64,000 bases of DNA, taken from the NCBI GenBank assembly GCA_035450685.1, contig DAOTNF010000012.1:1-64000 (forward strand), read 5' to 3'. The notes beneath the pieces were generated by a model, which saw nothing but the letters and a program-made list of their open reading frames with translations, ran no database searches and was not told where the DNA came from. The translations under genes and the position numbers were made by a program. Position 1 is the stretch's first letter. Each line of letters begins with the position of its first letter. The stretch comes from Syntrophosphaera sp035450685. Its GTDB lineage: Bacteria; Cloacimonadota; Cloacimonadia; Cloacimonadales; Cloacimonadaceae. Below are positions 18,819 through 27,437 of the stretch, one piece after another.

Positions 18819-21419
18819 ATGAAAACCTATATTACTCTGTTTTTTATCCTGATTTCTTTCTGCGTGCTTGCCGCCACCGACGTTAGCGGCGAGCAATCCG
18901 GCACCTGGAGCCTGGCCGGCTCACCCTACAACATCGTGGGTGACGTCACTATCCCCGCGGGAAATTCGCTGACCATCGAACCGGGCGTTCAGATCTATGC
19001 CATGGGCAACTACCGCATCAGAGGCTACGGCGCACTCCTCGCCAATGGAACCGTTGCGGACAGCATCCGCTTCCTGAGTGGGCAAACCGACCCGAACGCC
19101 CTCTGGAAGGGCATCCGCCTGGAAAGCGAAACCCAAAGCAGCTCAATAGAATACTGCTACATTGAAAAGGCGGAATATGGGATCTACGCCATCGACTCCC
19201 CCGTCCAGATCCAGCACAGCAGATTCAACCTCAACGAGAAAGGGATTCATCTAAGCGGCATCGGATCAACCAATCCCGCACAGATGGAGGTCTCCCACAA
19301 CCTTGTCGAGCGCAGCATCCAAAACGGCATCCTGATCTCGCAAAACTCCAACGCCACCGTCTTCTCCAACGAAGTCCGCTACAATGGCACCGGCCCTCAA
19401 TACCGGGCAGCGATCCAGCTCGCCAACCAATCCGCTTCAGGACAAAACAACCCCGTAATCCACAGCAACCACATCCACCACAACCACAAGCAGGGAATAT
19501 CCGCCTGGGACACCGTGGGAGCCGGCGCGATCAACCCCGATATCTACGACAACATCATCGAATACAACCTCACCGGCATCTATCTGCTCAATGCTTCCGG
19601 ACACGTGCACGACAACGTTATCGCCCACAACTTCATCCCCGGCGATGCCAACTCCGGCGCCGGCGTGATGGTGGGAGGCTCCACCAGCCAGCCCTACTTT
19701 GAGCGCAACCAAATCTATGGCAATTTCACAGGATTCTACCTCGGCGACAACGCCCAACCCTGCCTGGGCAACCTGAACATCAACCACGCCTGGGCGCAGG
19801 GCGGAAACCATATCTACGACAACATCGACGAGAGCAACACCCCGCACAGCGTCTATTGCTTTTCCTACAGCAATCCCTCCATCACTATTTTCGCGGAAAA
19901 CAACTGGTGGGGCACCGACGATCCCGCCCAGATCGCGGTGGGAATCCACGACCACAATGACGATCCCAGCCTGCCGCTCGTGGATTTCGACCCTATCCTG
20001 AATATCGTTGAGGGAATCACCCTCAACGGCATGGTAAGCTATGACGGGACGCAGAGCCTCAGCAACCCACGCGTCCAGTTCGTGAGCGGCGGCGAAATCC
20101 TGCACGAACAGGGCATCACCCTTGGCCAGCCCTTCAGCATCGAACTGGAGCAGGAAGAACCTTTCCAGATAGTCGCGCTGGCAGACACGGGGGTTCCGCA
20201 GCTCACTCTTTACGGCAGCCTTGGCGGCCTGACAGACCCCACGGTCTTGAATCCCGAACCCGGCGCCGTCATGGAACTGGGGACAATCGCGCTAAGCGAC
20301 ACCCCTCCACCCCGCCATGAGACCTGCGGCGCGCCCCAGGCAATCGGCACGCGCAACTGCTTCCCTGTTTACAACAGCTTTTTCGTCTATCACTGGGACC
20401 ACATCAACTGGCTCTACCAGGAGGGTGACTACCTCTATCTTAAACGCCACACCCGTTACATCAGCGGGGAAAACACGGATTTTGACTTTCCCGACGGCAC
20501 CACCTGGGATAAAATCGCCAACCTCCAGCAGGGCGACACCTGGACCCGCACGGAGGTGGTGAATCCTGCCGGAGAGACCCGTGTGTCCACCTTCAGCCAT
20601 ATCATTACGATGGACGACACTCCGCCTTCCGACTCCGGGCGCGACTTGGGCAAGCTGACCCTGCAGACGGACAGCTCGAACTCGGCTTACATCTCCGCCC
20701 GCGTCCTAAGTGGCGGGGAATTCAGGTTGTTCCACTACAAGGACGCTTACGTCACCCGCCAGGAACAACTCTCCACCAACGCAAACCAGACTTACCTGCA
20801 AGAGGGGAACTACTGGCATTACTTCCCTGAAGCGCCCCATTACGCGCCGCTCTATCTCAGATACGACCAGCCCGCCCATCAGCAGGATTCCCAGTCCATT
20901 ACGCTCCACTGGCAGGGGCTGATGCGGGATTCCGCGCATGAATGGAGCCAATATCACGTCTTTGACCACGAACAACTGGTGGGAATCGTTCCCCTGGGAG
21001 CACCTACTCTCACCATCACAGGCCTGTCGCCGGAGGAGCACATTTACAAGGTTGCCGCCACCGATGGGGTCAATTTCTCCGGCTATTCCAACAGCGTCAC
21101 CTTGCTCCCCACCGCCGTGGACGACCCCCAGTCCCTGCCTCTTTCACTGTCGCTGTGGCCCAACCCCGTTTCCCTCGCCAGGCCCGGCGGTCTGACCCTC
21201 CGCCTGGACTCCGGCAAGGCGCTCAAGGGACAGGTTTCGATCTATAACCTGCGCGGCCAGAAAGTTGCCGGAACAAAGATCGCCGCCCCCGCCGGATTTG
21301 AATGGCGCTGGAACCTCCGTTCCGCCGACGGCAAGCGCTGCGCCTCCGGCATCTATTTTGTAAAACTCGAACTGCAGGGAGAAAAGACGATCACCCGCAA
21401 GCTGGCTCTGATCAGATAA
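18819..21419 (+). CDS. Secreted right-handed beta-helix protein with C-terminal sorting domain
   Basis: The protein has 866 residues from the ATG at 18819 (AGGAAGG upstream). A signal peptide (MKTYITLFFILISFCVLAA) is followed by a parallel beta-helix region (about residues 70-440) rich in N-H-I/N-x-I turns such as 'HSNHIHHNHKQG' and 'NNIIEYNLTGIYLLNASG', a NosD/pectate-lyase-like fold. A middle region of unclear fold (about 450-720) and an FN3-like domain follow. The end has 'LWPNPVSLA', 'VSIYNLRGQKV' and 'ASGIYFVKLEL', the FlgD-like/type IX sorting signature. It is probably exported to the surface. It could be a carbohydrate-binding or cleaving protein; no catalytic triad could be identified. 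Confidence 0.88.
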   Translation: MKTYITLFFILISFCVLAATDVSGEQSGTWSLAGSPYNIVGDVTIPAGNSLTIEPGVQIYAMGNYRIRGYGALLANGTVADSIRFLSGQTDPNALWKGIRLESETQSSSIEYCYIEKAEYGIYAIDSPVQIQHSRFNLNEKGIHLSGIGSTNPAQMEVSHNLVERSIQNGILISQNSNATVFSNEVRYNGTGPQYRAAIQLANQSASGQNNPVIHSNHIHHNHKQGISAWDTVGAGAINPDIYDNIIEYNLTGIYLLNASGHVHDNVIAHNFIPGDANSGAGVMVGGSTSQPYFERNQIYGNFTGFYLGDNAQPCLGNLNINHAWAQGGNHIYDNIDESNTPHSVYCFSYSNPSITIFAENNWWGTDDPAQIAVGIHDHNDDPSLPLVDFDPILNIVEGITLNGMVSYDGTQSLSNPRVQFVSGGEILHEQGITLGQPFSIELEQEEPFQIVALADTGVPQLTLYGSLGGLTDPTVLNPEPGAVMELGTIALSDTPPPRHETCGAPQAIGTRNCFPVYNSFFVYHWDHINWLYQEGDYLYLKRHTRYISGENTDFDFPDGTTWDKIANLQQGDTWTRTEVVNPAGETRVSTFSHIITMDDTPPSDSGRDLGKLTLQTDSSNSAYISARVLSGGEFRLFHYKDAYVTRQEQLSTNANQTYLQEGNYWHYFPEAPHYAPLYLRYDQPAHQQDSQSITLHWQGLMRDSAHEWSQYHVFDHEQLVGIVPLGAPTLTITGLSPEEHIYKVAATDGVNFSGYSNSVTLLPTAVDDPQSLPLSLSLWPNPVSLARPGGLTLRLDSGKALKGQVSIYNLRGQKVAGTKIAAPAGFEWRWNLRSADGKRCASGIYFVKLELQGEKTITRKLALIR

Positions 21420-21442
21420 GCGGCGAATCCAAAGGATACAGC

Positions 21443-23143
21443 ATGAGTTGGATTTACGGATTTCTGCACAAGGAGCAGGAGCACGCCCCGTCGCCGGTTC
21501 TGCGCGAGACCTTGGCGGAGTATCATTCACCCGCGCTGGATATCTTTGCCGGTGGGCATCCGCAAACGCTGCAAAGCTTTGCCTATCCCGGCAAGAAGGG
21601 GGTGAAGGTCTTTGTGGTGGGCAATACCATCCTGCGCAGCGGGGACGATTACCGCTATCCCTCCGCCGAAGACTGGGCTGACCTGCTGGCCAATGAAGCC
21701 AGGCTGCAAGCCTTGGACGGGCATTGGCTGCTGCTGATCGCCAACCGCCAGGGAGTGGCCGCCTACAATGACTCCCTCTGCAAACGCAGCCTCTATATCC
21801 ATGAGGACGGGAGCAGGATATTCTTCACTTCCGAACTGGAACTGCTCAAGCAGGTTTGCCGCCCCAGCCTGGATATGCATGCCTTCGGCGCTTACTGGCA
21901 CAGCATCTTTCCCCCCTGGGCAGCGTCCACCAGCTTTGCCCCCACCTACAAATCCTGCTACCGGGACGTCCAGATGCTGGGCACTGGCGGCAAGGCGGAG
22001 ATCACCCGCTCCGGCTGGAAGATGTCGCTCAAGCTGTGGAATCCGGACACCCAGCCCATGGATCTGGAACAGCGGGTGGCAAACATGACCTTGCTGCCTT
22101 TCCGGGCGGGCAGGAAAGTTGCGCTTGGCCTCAGCGGAGGGATGGATATCCGCGCCCTGCTGGCCATCATTTTGGGCGCGAAGCAACAAGTTACTGCAGT
22201 GCACACGGGTTCAGACCAGACTTCCGACTATCGTGTGGCAGCCAGCATCGCCAAACACCTGCGCGTCCCCTTCCGTTTTATCGGCGAGGAGGAATACAGC
22301 GGGGGCTGGGAGCAGGCCTGCCGGTACATAGCCCGGCGGGGCTTTGGCTTCAACCCGGCTAACAACGTTTCCGAGGGCTACTATCCCCTCTTCGCCAGGG
22401 ATTGCGAAGTCTTTATCACCGGATATCTCGGCGAACTTTTCCGCTTCCGTTTACTGATGGCCTATCTGGCCAGCGCCGTCAAATCGCGCAGCATGGATTA
22501 CCGCGCCATGGCACGCATCATCTACCGCGATCCCCCCGGTTTCTTTGTGCCGGATGCCCGCCGCCAGATGCAGCGGGGTTTTTGGAGCGAACTCAAGGAA
22601 AATGCCGCCCTGATGCCTCCTTCAAAGGATATGCCCAATCCCATGTGGCTGCATCTCTTCTTCATACGCCACGGACTGCGCAGGATCATCCTGCCCGGCA
22701 TTGGCTGGCTGGACACCATGCTGGTGGATCACGTGCCCTGGGTGCAAAGCTCGATCGTGAGCGGGCATTGGAGCTATGGCTTTACCCGGCAGCTCAACGA
22801 AAGGCTGCACCGCCAGTTGATAAAACGGCATTGCCCGGCTTTGGAGGTCTTCCCGATCAGCATGGGAGACGTGAGCGCGCCCTACAGCACCCGTCCGGTG
22901 GCGATGAAACTCAAGACCTGGCTGCACTACCAGCGCAAGCCCCTCCAACAGCTTAACCGCAACTCCCTTTTCCTGCGGGAAAATAAAGCCCATATCCTGG
23001 AACTGCGCCAGGACTCCGCAACCAGGGACGACCCCGCCATCGACCAGATGCTACTGGACAACATCATCAACGGCTTTTACAGCGGAGACAACAGCCAGGC
23101 CAACGCCCTGCTCAGCTATCTCTCCTACACCCTGGGCAAATAG
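21443..23143 (+). CDS. Asparagine-synthetase-like protein lacking the glutaminase cysteine
   Basis: The protein has 566 residues from the ATG at 21443 (AAAGGATA upstream). It has the two-domain AsnB layout: an N-terminal Ntn-amidotransferase-like half (about residues 1-200) and an ATP-pyrophosphatase half starting at 'LGLSGGMDIR' (about residue 225). Residue 2 is Ser in MSWIYGF, not the catalytic Cys of glutamine-using enzymes. The P-loop reads SGGMDIR instead of SGGxDS. It may use ammonia or another amine, or be a non-catalytic relative. It lies 23 nt after the beta-helix gene and is probably co-transcribed with it. A relative occurs at 43719..45296. Confidence 0.78.
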   Translation: MSWIYGFLHKEQEHAPSPVLRETLAEYHSPALDIFAGGHPQTLQSFAYPGKKGVKVFVVGNTILRSGDDYRYPSAEDWADLLANEARLQALDGHWLLLIANRQGVAAYNDSLCKRSLYIHEDGSRIFFTSELELLKQVCRPSLDMHAFGAYWHSIFPPWAASTSFAPTYKSCYRDVQMLGTGGKAEITRSGWKMSLKLWNPDTQPMDLEQRVANMTLLPFRAGRKVALGLSGGMDIRALLAIILGAKQQVTAVHTGSDQTSDYRVAASIAKHLRVPFRFIGEEEYSGGWEQACRYIARRGFGFNPANNVSEGYYPLFARDCEVFITGYLGELFRFRLLMAYLASAVKSRSMDYRAMARIIYRDPPGFFVPDARRQMQRGFWSELKENAALMPPSKDMPNPMWLHLFFIRHGLRRIILPGIGWLDTMLVDHVPWVQSSIVSGHWSYGFTRQLNERLHRQLIKRHCPALEVFPISMGDVSAPYSTRPVAMKLKTWLHYQRKPLQQLNRNSLFLRENKAHILELRQDSATRDDPAIDQMLLDNIINGFYSGDNSQANALLSYLSYTLGK

Positions 23144-23189
23144 CCGGCTTTTCGCCCTCCCTTGCTACTACTGGATTTGGGGGTATCAT

Positions 23190-23228
23190 CCTTAGGTCAT
23201 CCTTATAAATTATAAGGATGACCTAAGG
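23190..23228. repeat. Perfect 39-nt palindrome at the core of D-form element copy 3
   Basis: CCTTAGGTCATCCTTATAA (23190-23208), a central A (23209) and its exact complement (23210-23228) form a 19-bp stem with a one-base centre. It is the most perfect copy in the window and lies about 50 nt after the stop of the gene ending at 23143. It could act as a two-way terminator or transcript stabiliser; neither is shown. The whole element runs 23155-23270. Confidence 0.85.
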
Positions 23229-23317
23229 AAGACTCACGCCAAAACGCCGGATGCAAATGAGAGCCACCCGCGTGCGAGGGGAAATGGAGGGCAGCCAGTT
23301 CATGGCAGCGTAATTAC

Positions 23318-23343
23318 GGGCAAGTATATTTATATACTTGCCC
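23318..23343. repeat. Isolated perfect hairpin
   Basis: GGGCAAGTATA (23318-23328), loop TTTA, TATACTTGCCC (23333-23343). This is an 11-bp perfect stem with a four-base loop and no T-tail. It sits inside island 2 and is not a copy of any other module seen here. Confidence 0.7.
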
Positions 23344-23554
23344 TGTGATCCGCTTCCCGCCTGGCATGAAGGGGTCGTAGCACCAATATATATGGGGGAG
23401 GATTTATGGAAAGGTGTTTTGAGGTGGAAAGGTGAAATGGTGGAAAGGTGCCTGCTTTTTTATAACCTTTCGCGGATGTTTCTTAAAAGACTGGATCCCG
23501 GGTCGCTGCCCGGGATGACACGGTTTTTAGTCTGGGGGTGGTTTGTTTCGTGGG

Positions 23555-23636
23555 CTGCCGAAGTCTGTTCGGCAGAGGCAACGGAGTTGCCTGTTGGTAG
23601 AGAGCTCCGGTCTCTGTGGCAAACGGACTTTGCCAC
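23555..23636 (+). repeat. Four-hairpin element A, copy 3
   Basis: CTGCCGAA-gtctg-TTCGGCAG (23555-23575), GGCAAC-gga-GTTGCC (23577-23591), a shorter third hairpin (AGAG-ctc-CGG-TCTCT region) and GTGGCAAA-cggac-TTTGCCAC (23616-23636). The third stem is altered relative to the other copies; the other three are perfect. Confidence 0.85.
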
Positions 23637-23972
23637 CCCTGGGCACTGGATCCCGGGTCATACGGTTCACGCAGATTAACGCGGATAAAAGGCGCGGATG
23701 AGAGCGGATTGGGGTTATGGGGCGCGCTTGCTTCTGGGTCGGGTGGTAGTTTCAAAAAGACTGGATCCCGGGTCAAGCATGCGCTTGCCCGGGATGACAC
23801 AGCTTTATAGCTTGATGGACTTGTTTCGGGGGAACCTTTCCACCATTTCACCTTTCCACCTTCAAAGATCCTGTCATCCGCGTTCTATTTCTATTTCACC
23901 ACCTTTTCGCCGTTCCCCGATCTTTTATGAAAGAATGAAAGCCAGTTGGTATCAGAGTCCTGTAGCGGAAAG

Positions 23973-25487
23973 CTAAAAGAGCGATAATCCCAGGTTTGCC
24001 AGCAGGCTATACTTTTGGGGATGCAGCAGCGACAGGCGTCCCGTGCAGGCCAGGCGGCAGTCTTTTATCCTGCCCGAGGCGGAGGCAAACACCTGGGTGT
24101 CGTCATTGGCGCAGAGGCTGTAGTTCTGGGGTTCCAGCTCGTCATAGGCCAAAAAGCTGCGCGGACTCTGCCAGGTGACGAAGCCTGCTTTCAGGGTCAG
24201 TTTGGGCAGCTTCCAGCCCCAGGTGGAGGAAGCACGGTAGCTGTTTTGGCTGTAGTCGCGCTTGTCTTCCAGATGGTAGCTGAATTCCACCTGCTGATAT
24301 GCCTGGGGCAGAAACCAGTATCTGCCGGCCACTGCCAGGCGGTGGTTGCGGGGTTCCCTGGCGCTGTAACCGCTGTCCGCCAGCGCTATGATCTCGCGGT
24401 CGAAACCCTGGTAGGAGGCTCTCAACAGATTACCCCGGCGTGAATATTCGAGAGCCGCGATCAGGCGGGAAAGCTGCCCGGCAGAGAAAGAAGGGCCATG
24501 ATTGAGGCTGTAACGCAGTTGAGCGGATGCGCCCTTGAGGGGCAGAGGGGCGCGCAGTTCGTAGCTGAGTTCCCTTCTGCGGTCGCTCTGCACCAGTGCC
24601 GCGGGGGAAGTGGAGTAGGGCAGTTGGTGCTGGATGCCCGCCAAAGCATGGCTGACGGTCTGGCGGAACCCTCCCTTGCTATATTGCCAGGTGGCCAGTG
24701 AACTCAGATAAGTCCCCGCCAGGCAAAGCTCCGCGTCCAGCAGATGCGCTCCCTGCCTCAGCCAGCCGTAGAAACTGCCAAAGAGCAGCCTGCTGTCCAG
24801 TTTGGGTTGCACGAATTCCCGGTCATAGCTTTGATAGCAAGCCAGTAGTGCCAGCCCAGCGTGCTTGTTTTGCCAGCCCAGGGCGCCGCCCAGCCAGTTT
24901 TCCCGGGTTGTGCCCAACAGACCGGTGCGGGTCTTGGGCAAGGAGCGGATCAGGCCTTCCTGCAGGCGAGCCTCCCGGTTTTGGAAAGACGCGAATAGTC
25001 CGCCGCGCAAATTGCGGAAAGTAAGCGTCATGGCCGTACCCGTGGGAGCGTAGTTGAGCGCGGAGGAGGGCAGTTGCAGGCTGAACAGGCTGTCCGGGGC
25101 AGCCCGGCTCCCGTTTCCCAGGGCAATGCCACGTCCAAAGCGGAAACGCCAGACTCCCAGCATGGCCTCCAGATTGGCATTGCGCAGGCTGGTGTTGAAG
25201 AGGAAGTGCCCCGTCCCTGTTTTCAGGTCATGTCGGTAGCGCAGGAGCAGGGCTTCCGAGCGGAGCTGATAGAGGGCGATGTTTTCCCACCAGGCGCTGT
25301 TTTGGGAGAGGCGCAGGCGGCTGTCCAGCCCGAGAGGCTGTTCAAGTTCCCGCAGAGCGTCCAGTTGGGCTTGCCAGGCCTGCAGGCTGAGATTGAGGGT
25401 GTCCAGCTCGATCAGTTCATACTCTGCCTGGGCGTTCAGCGCGATGCCGCAACAGGCGAGCAAAAGCGCCAGCAGGTAGCGTTTCAC
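23973..25487 (-). CDS. Outer-membrane beta-barrel protein of unknown function
   Basis: The protein has 504 residues from a GTG at 25487, which overlaps the stop of the upstream gene by 4 nt (GTGA). A signal peptide (VKRYLLALLLACCGIALNAQ) starts it. An alternative TTG at 25511 adds eight residues. After a helical stretch (about 30-75) the rest is a series of aromatic- and Leu-rich amphipathic strands ending 'YSLLANLGLSLF' with C-terminal Phe, the usual outer-membrane barrel end. No enzyme motif was seen. It is coupled to another barrel-like protein and downstream of a MalK/UgpC-type ATPase, which hints at, but does not show, a role in uptake or export. Confidence 0.75.
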   Translation of the reverse strand: MKRYLLALLLACCGIALNAQAEYELIELDTLNLSLQAWQAQLDALRELEQPLGLDSRLRLSQNSAWWENIALYQLRSEALLLRYRHDLKTGTGHFLFNTSLRNANLEAMLGVWRFRFGRGIALGNGSRAAPDSLFSLQLPSSALNYAPTGTAMTLTFRNLRGGLFASFQNREARLQEGLIRSLPKTRTGLLGTTRENWLGGALGWQNKHAGLALLACYQSYDREFVQPKLDSRLLFGSFYGWLRQGAHLLDAELCLAGTYLSSLATWQYSKGGFRQTVSHALAGIQHQLPYSTSPAALVQSDRRRELSYELRAPLPLKGASAQLRYSLNHGPSFSAGQLSRLIAALEYSRRGNLLRASYQGFDREIIALADSGYSAREPRNHRLAVAGRYWFLPQAYQQVEFSYHLEDKRDYSQNSYRASSTWGWKLPKLTLKAGFVTWQSPRSFLAYDELEPQNYSLCANDDTQVFASASGRIKDCRLACTGRLSLLHPQKYSLLANLGLSLF

Positions 25488-26236
25488 CAGCCGAAAGCGA
25501 TGTCCAGGCAATGGGTGAGGCTCAGTTGGGGATGGCTGCGCACCGCGTAGGTAAGCTCTCCCCGCCCCCAGATGAGGCCAATCCCCGCTCCAAAGCGGGA
25601 GGGCGCGCTTTGCCAGGAGGTGAGCAGCAGGAAGTTCTCCCCGATCTCGCAGCGGGTGGCCGTTCTCAGCATGTCCTTCCCCTGGGGCAGATACACGTAG
25701 GAGGTGGCGGCGCCGATGTCCCCGGTCACCTGGGAGGCAAGCGTGATGTGCAACTGGGCATCCTGCAGGCCGGGATGCAGCCAGCGGAGCTCGGCGGCAT
25801 AGTCATCGTCACCCAGGCGCAAAGCCAGATCGGCGGCCAGGCTGTGAAAACTCTGGCTGGTGCTGAAGCGTTCGTAAAGCAGGTGTCCGCTCGCTCCCAA
25901 ATCCAGCATCCCATATCCCACGGCGGCGCCCAGGCGCAAATCCTGCCACAGATAGTCGCCCTCATCCAGGTAGCTGGCGCCCAGGTTCAGATCCAGAAAC
26001 CCGGCGGGAAAGGCGGAACTGAGCGAATAGACGCCCAGATTTCCCATGTTGAAGGGCCGGGAGTAGGAAAGCGAGAATCCGCTCACGCCGATGAGGGGCG
26101 AAAGCTGATGATCCGCCACGGAGGAGGAAAGCAGGGTAACGCCGCTAAGGGCGTTGGCGGAGGCGCTGTCTTCCGTGATCAGCGCGGAAAGGATCGCCGC
26201 ATGCAGCAGCAGGCAAAGGCAGATAAACTTGCGCAT
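25484..26236 (-). CDS. PorV/UPF0164-like outer-membrane protein (short)
   Basis: The protein has 250 residues with a signal peptide (MRKFICLCLLLHAAILSA). The first mature segment ('SASANALSGVTLLSSSVAD...LSPLIGVSGFSLSYSRPF') resembles the start of the PorV/PorQ and UPF0164 families. Gly-rich amphipathic strands follow, and the C-terminus 'HCLDIAFGW' ends in an aromatic residue. Its stop overlaps the start of the next barrel gene, and it begins 37 nt after ugpC. The function is unknown. A part in type IX-like secretion is plausible because PorV-like proteins shuttle cargo there, but this is inference. Confidence 0.65.
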   Translation of the reverse strand: MRKFICLCLLLHAAILSALITEDSASANALSGVTLLSSSVADHQLSPLIGVSGFSLSYSRPFNMGNLGVYSLSSAFPAGFLDLNLGASYLDEGDYLWQDLRLGAAVGYGMLDLGASGHLLYERFSTSQSFHSLAADLALRLGDDDYAAELRWLHPGLQDAQLHITLASQVTGDIGAATSYVYLPQGKDMLRTATRCEIGENFLLLTSWQSAPSRFGAGIGLIWGRGELTYAVRSHPQLSLTHCLDIAFGW

Positions 26237-26273
26237 TGTCCCCCCGGTCTGGAGTCTGAGCGGCTGCCGGTTC

Positions 26274-27377
26274 TTAGATCAGGCGTGCTTCCGTGTCCGG
26301 ATCGAAGAAATGTGCCCGGTGCATGTCCAGGCTGATGGCAAACTCCTGTCCCATCCTCGGCAGTTCCTTGGGATCCAGGCGGGCGGTAAATTTGTATTTG
26401 GCGGTGATGAGCACCACGTGGTATTCGTTTCCCAGAGGCTCCACCAGGTCGCAGATGGTTTTGATGCCTTGGGGGAAATCTGCCATGGAGTCGAACTTGG
26501 CGTCGTAGATATCCTCCGGGCGCATACCCATGATAACCTTTTTATCCTTGTAGGCGGCGAGGGTCTGATGATGATCGGGGTGGATTTTGACGCTGAAATC
26601 CCCGCAATCGAAGAGCAGGTCATTTCCGTCTGCCTTGATCATTCCGTCCACCATGTTGATGGCGGGGCTGCCGATGAACCCTGCCACAAAGATGTTGGCG
26701 GGGTCGTTGTAAACGTTGAGGGGTGTGTCGATCTGCTGCAGCACGCCGTCCTTCAGCACAGCGATGCGGTCGGCCATGGTCATGGCTTCCACCTGGTCGT
26801 GGGTCACGTAGATCATGGTGTTGGCAAGCTGCTGGTGCAATTTGACGATCTCGGCACGCATCGCCACGCGCAGCTTGGCATCCAGGTTGGAGAGGGGTTC
26901 GTCAAAGAGGAAGACCTTGGGGTTGCGCACGATGGCGCGACCCAGTGCCACACGCTGGCGCTGACCGCCGGAAAGCTGTCCCGGTTTGCGCTTGAGCAAG
27001 TCTTCAATGCCCAGCAGCTTGGCTGAGAAATGCACCTTTTGCTGGATGGTCTTCTTGTCTTCGCGCCGGAGCTTGAGGGCAAAGGCCATGTTGTCATAGA
27101 CCGTCATGTGTGGATAGAGGGCGTAGTTTTGGAACACCATGGCAATATCGCGGTCTTTGGGTTGCACCTTGTTCACCAGGCGGTCGCCAATATAGATTTC
27201 TCCCGAGGAGATTTCCTCCAGGCCGGCAATCATCCTGAGGATGGTGCTCTTGCCGCAGCCGGAGGGTCCCACCAGGACTACAAATTCCTTGTCTTCAGCC
27301 TCGAAGCTGACGTCCTTCACCGCGTGAAAGCCGTTGTCATAATACTTGTTCAGGTTCTTGATCACTATCTTTGCCAT
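26274..27377 (-). CDS. ugpC: MalK/UgpC-type sugar ABC transporter ATP-binding protein
   Basis: The 367-residue ATPase of a CUT1-type carbohydrate importer. Walker A 'GPSGCGKST' (about residues 38-46), Q-loop 'VFQNYALYP', signature 'LSGGQRQRVALGRA', Walker B 'VFLFDEPLSNLDA' and the H-loop 'YVTHDQ' are intact. The C-terminal OB/TOBE domain (about 240-367, 'GMRPEDI') marks the MalK/UgpC group. No permease or binding protein is adjacent, so it may serve several transporters from a distance. AAAGGAG precedes the ATG. Two outer-membrane genes follow at 37 nt and by overlap. Confidence 0.92.
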   Translation of the reverse strand: MAKIVIKNLNKYYDNGFHAVKDVSFEAEDKEFVVLVGPSGCGKSTILRMIAGLEEISSGEIYIGDRLVNKVQPKDRDIAMVFQNYALYPHMTVYDNMAFALKLRREDKKTIQQKVHFSAKLLGIEDLLKRKPGQLSGGQRQRVALGRAIVRNPKVFLFDEPLSNLDAKLRVAMRAEIVKLHQQLANTMIYVTHDQVEAMTMADRIAVLKDGVLQQIDTPLNVYNDPANIFVAGFIGSPAINMVDGMIKADGNDLLFDCGDFSVKIHPDHHQTLAAYKDKKVIMGMRPEDIYDAKFDSMADFPQGIKTICDLVEPLGNEYHVVLITAKYKFTARLDPKELPRMGQEFAISLDMHRAHFFDPDTEARLI

Positions 27378-27393
27378 GCTGAACTCCTTTGAG

Positions 27394-27424
27394 ATTAGAA
27401 AATTATGGCGGGCGCTTCTGTCAA
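27394..27424 (-). promoter_or_regulatory. Candidate promoter for the MalK/UgpC-type ATPase gene
   Basis: On the minus strand TTGACA (27419-27424), a long 19-nt spacer and TCTAAT (27394-27399) lie just upstream of the AAAGGAG ribosome site. The spacer length weakens the call. Confidence 0.4.
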
Positions 27425-27437
27425 GCCGGAAATTTGC

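Larger units (their letters stand above)
23155..23906 (+). repeat. Composite intergenic repeat island 2
   Basis: This island fills the gap of about 830 bp after the asparagine-synthetase-like gene. In order: D-form element (23155-23270); an isolated 26-nt hairpin (23318-23343); a module C fragment (about 23427-23452); module B (23490-23521); four-hairpin A (23555-23636); module F (about 23662-23700); a second B (23760-23800); and module C (23830-23906). Open frames here encode repeat-derived peptides seen also in islands 1, 3 and 4. No gene is supported. Confidence 0.85.
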
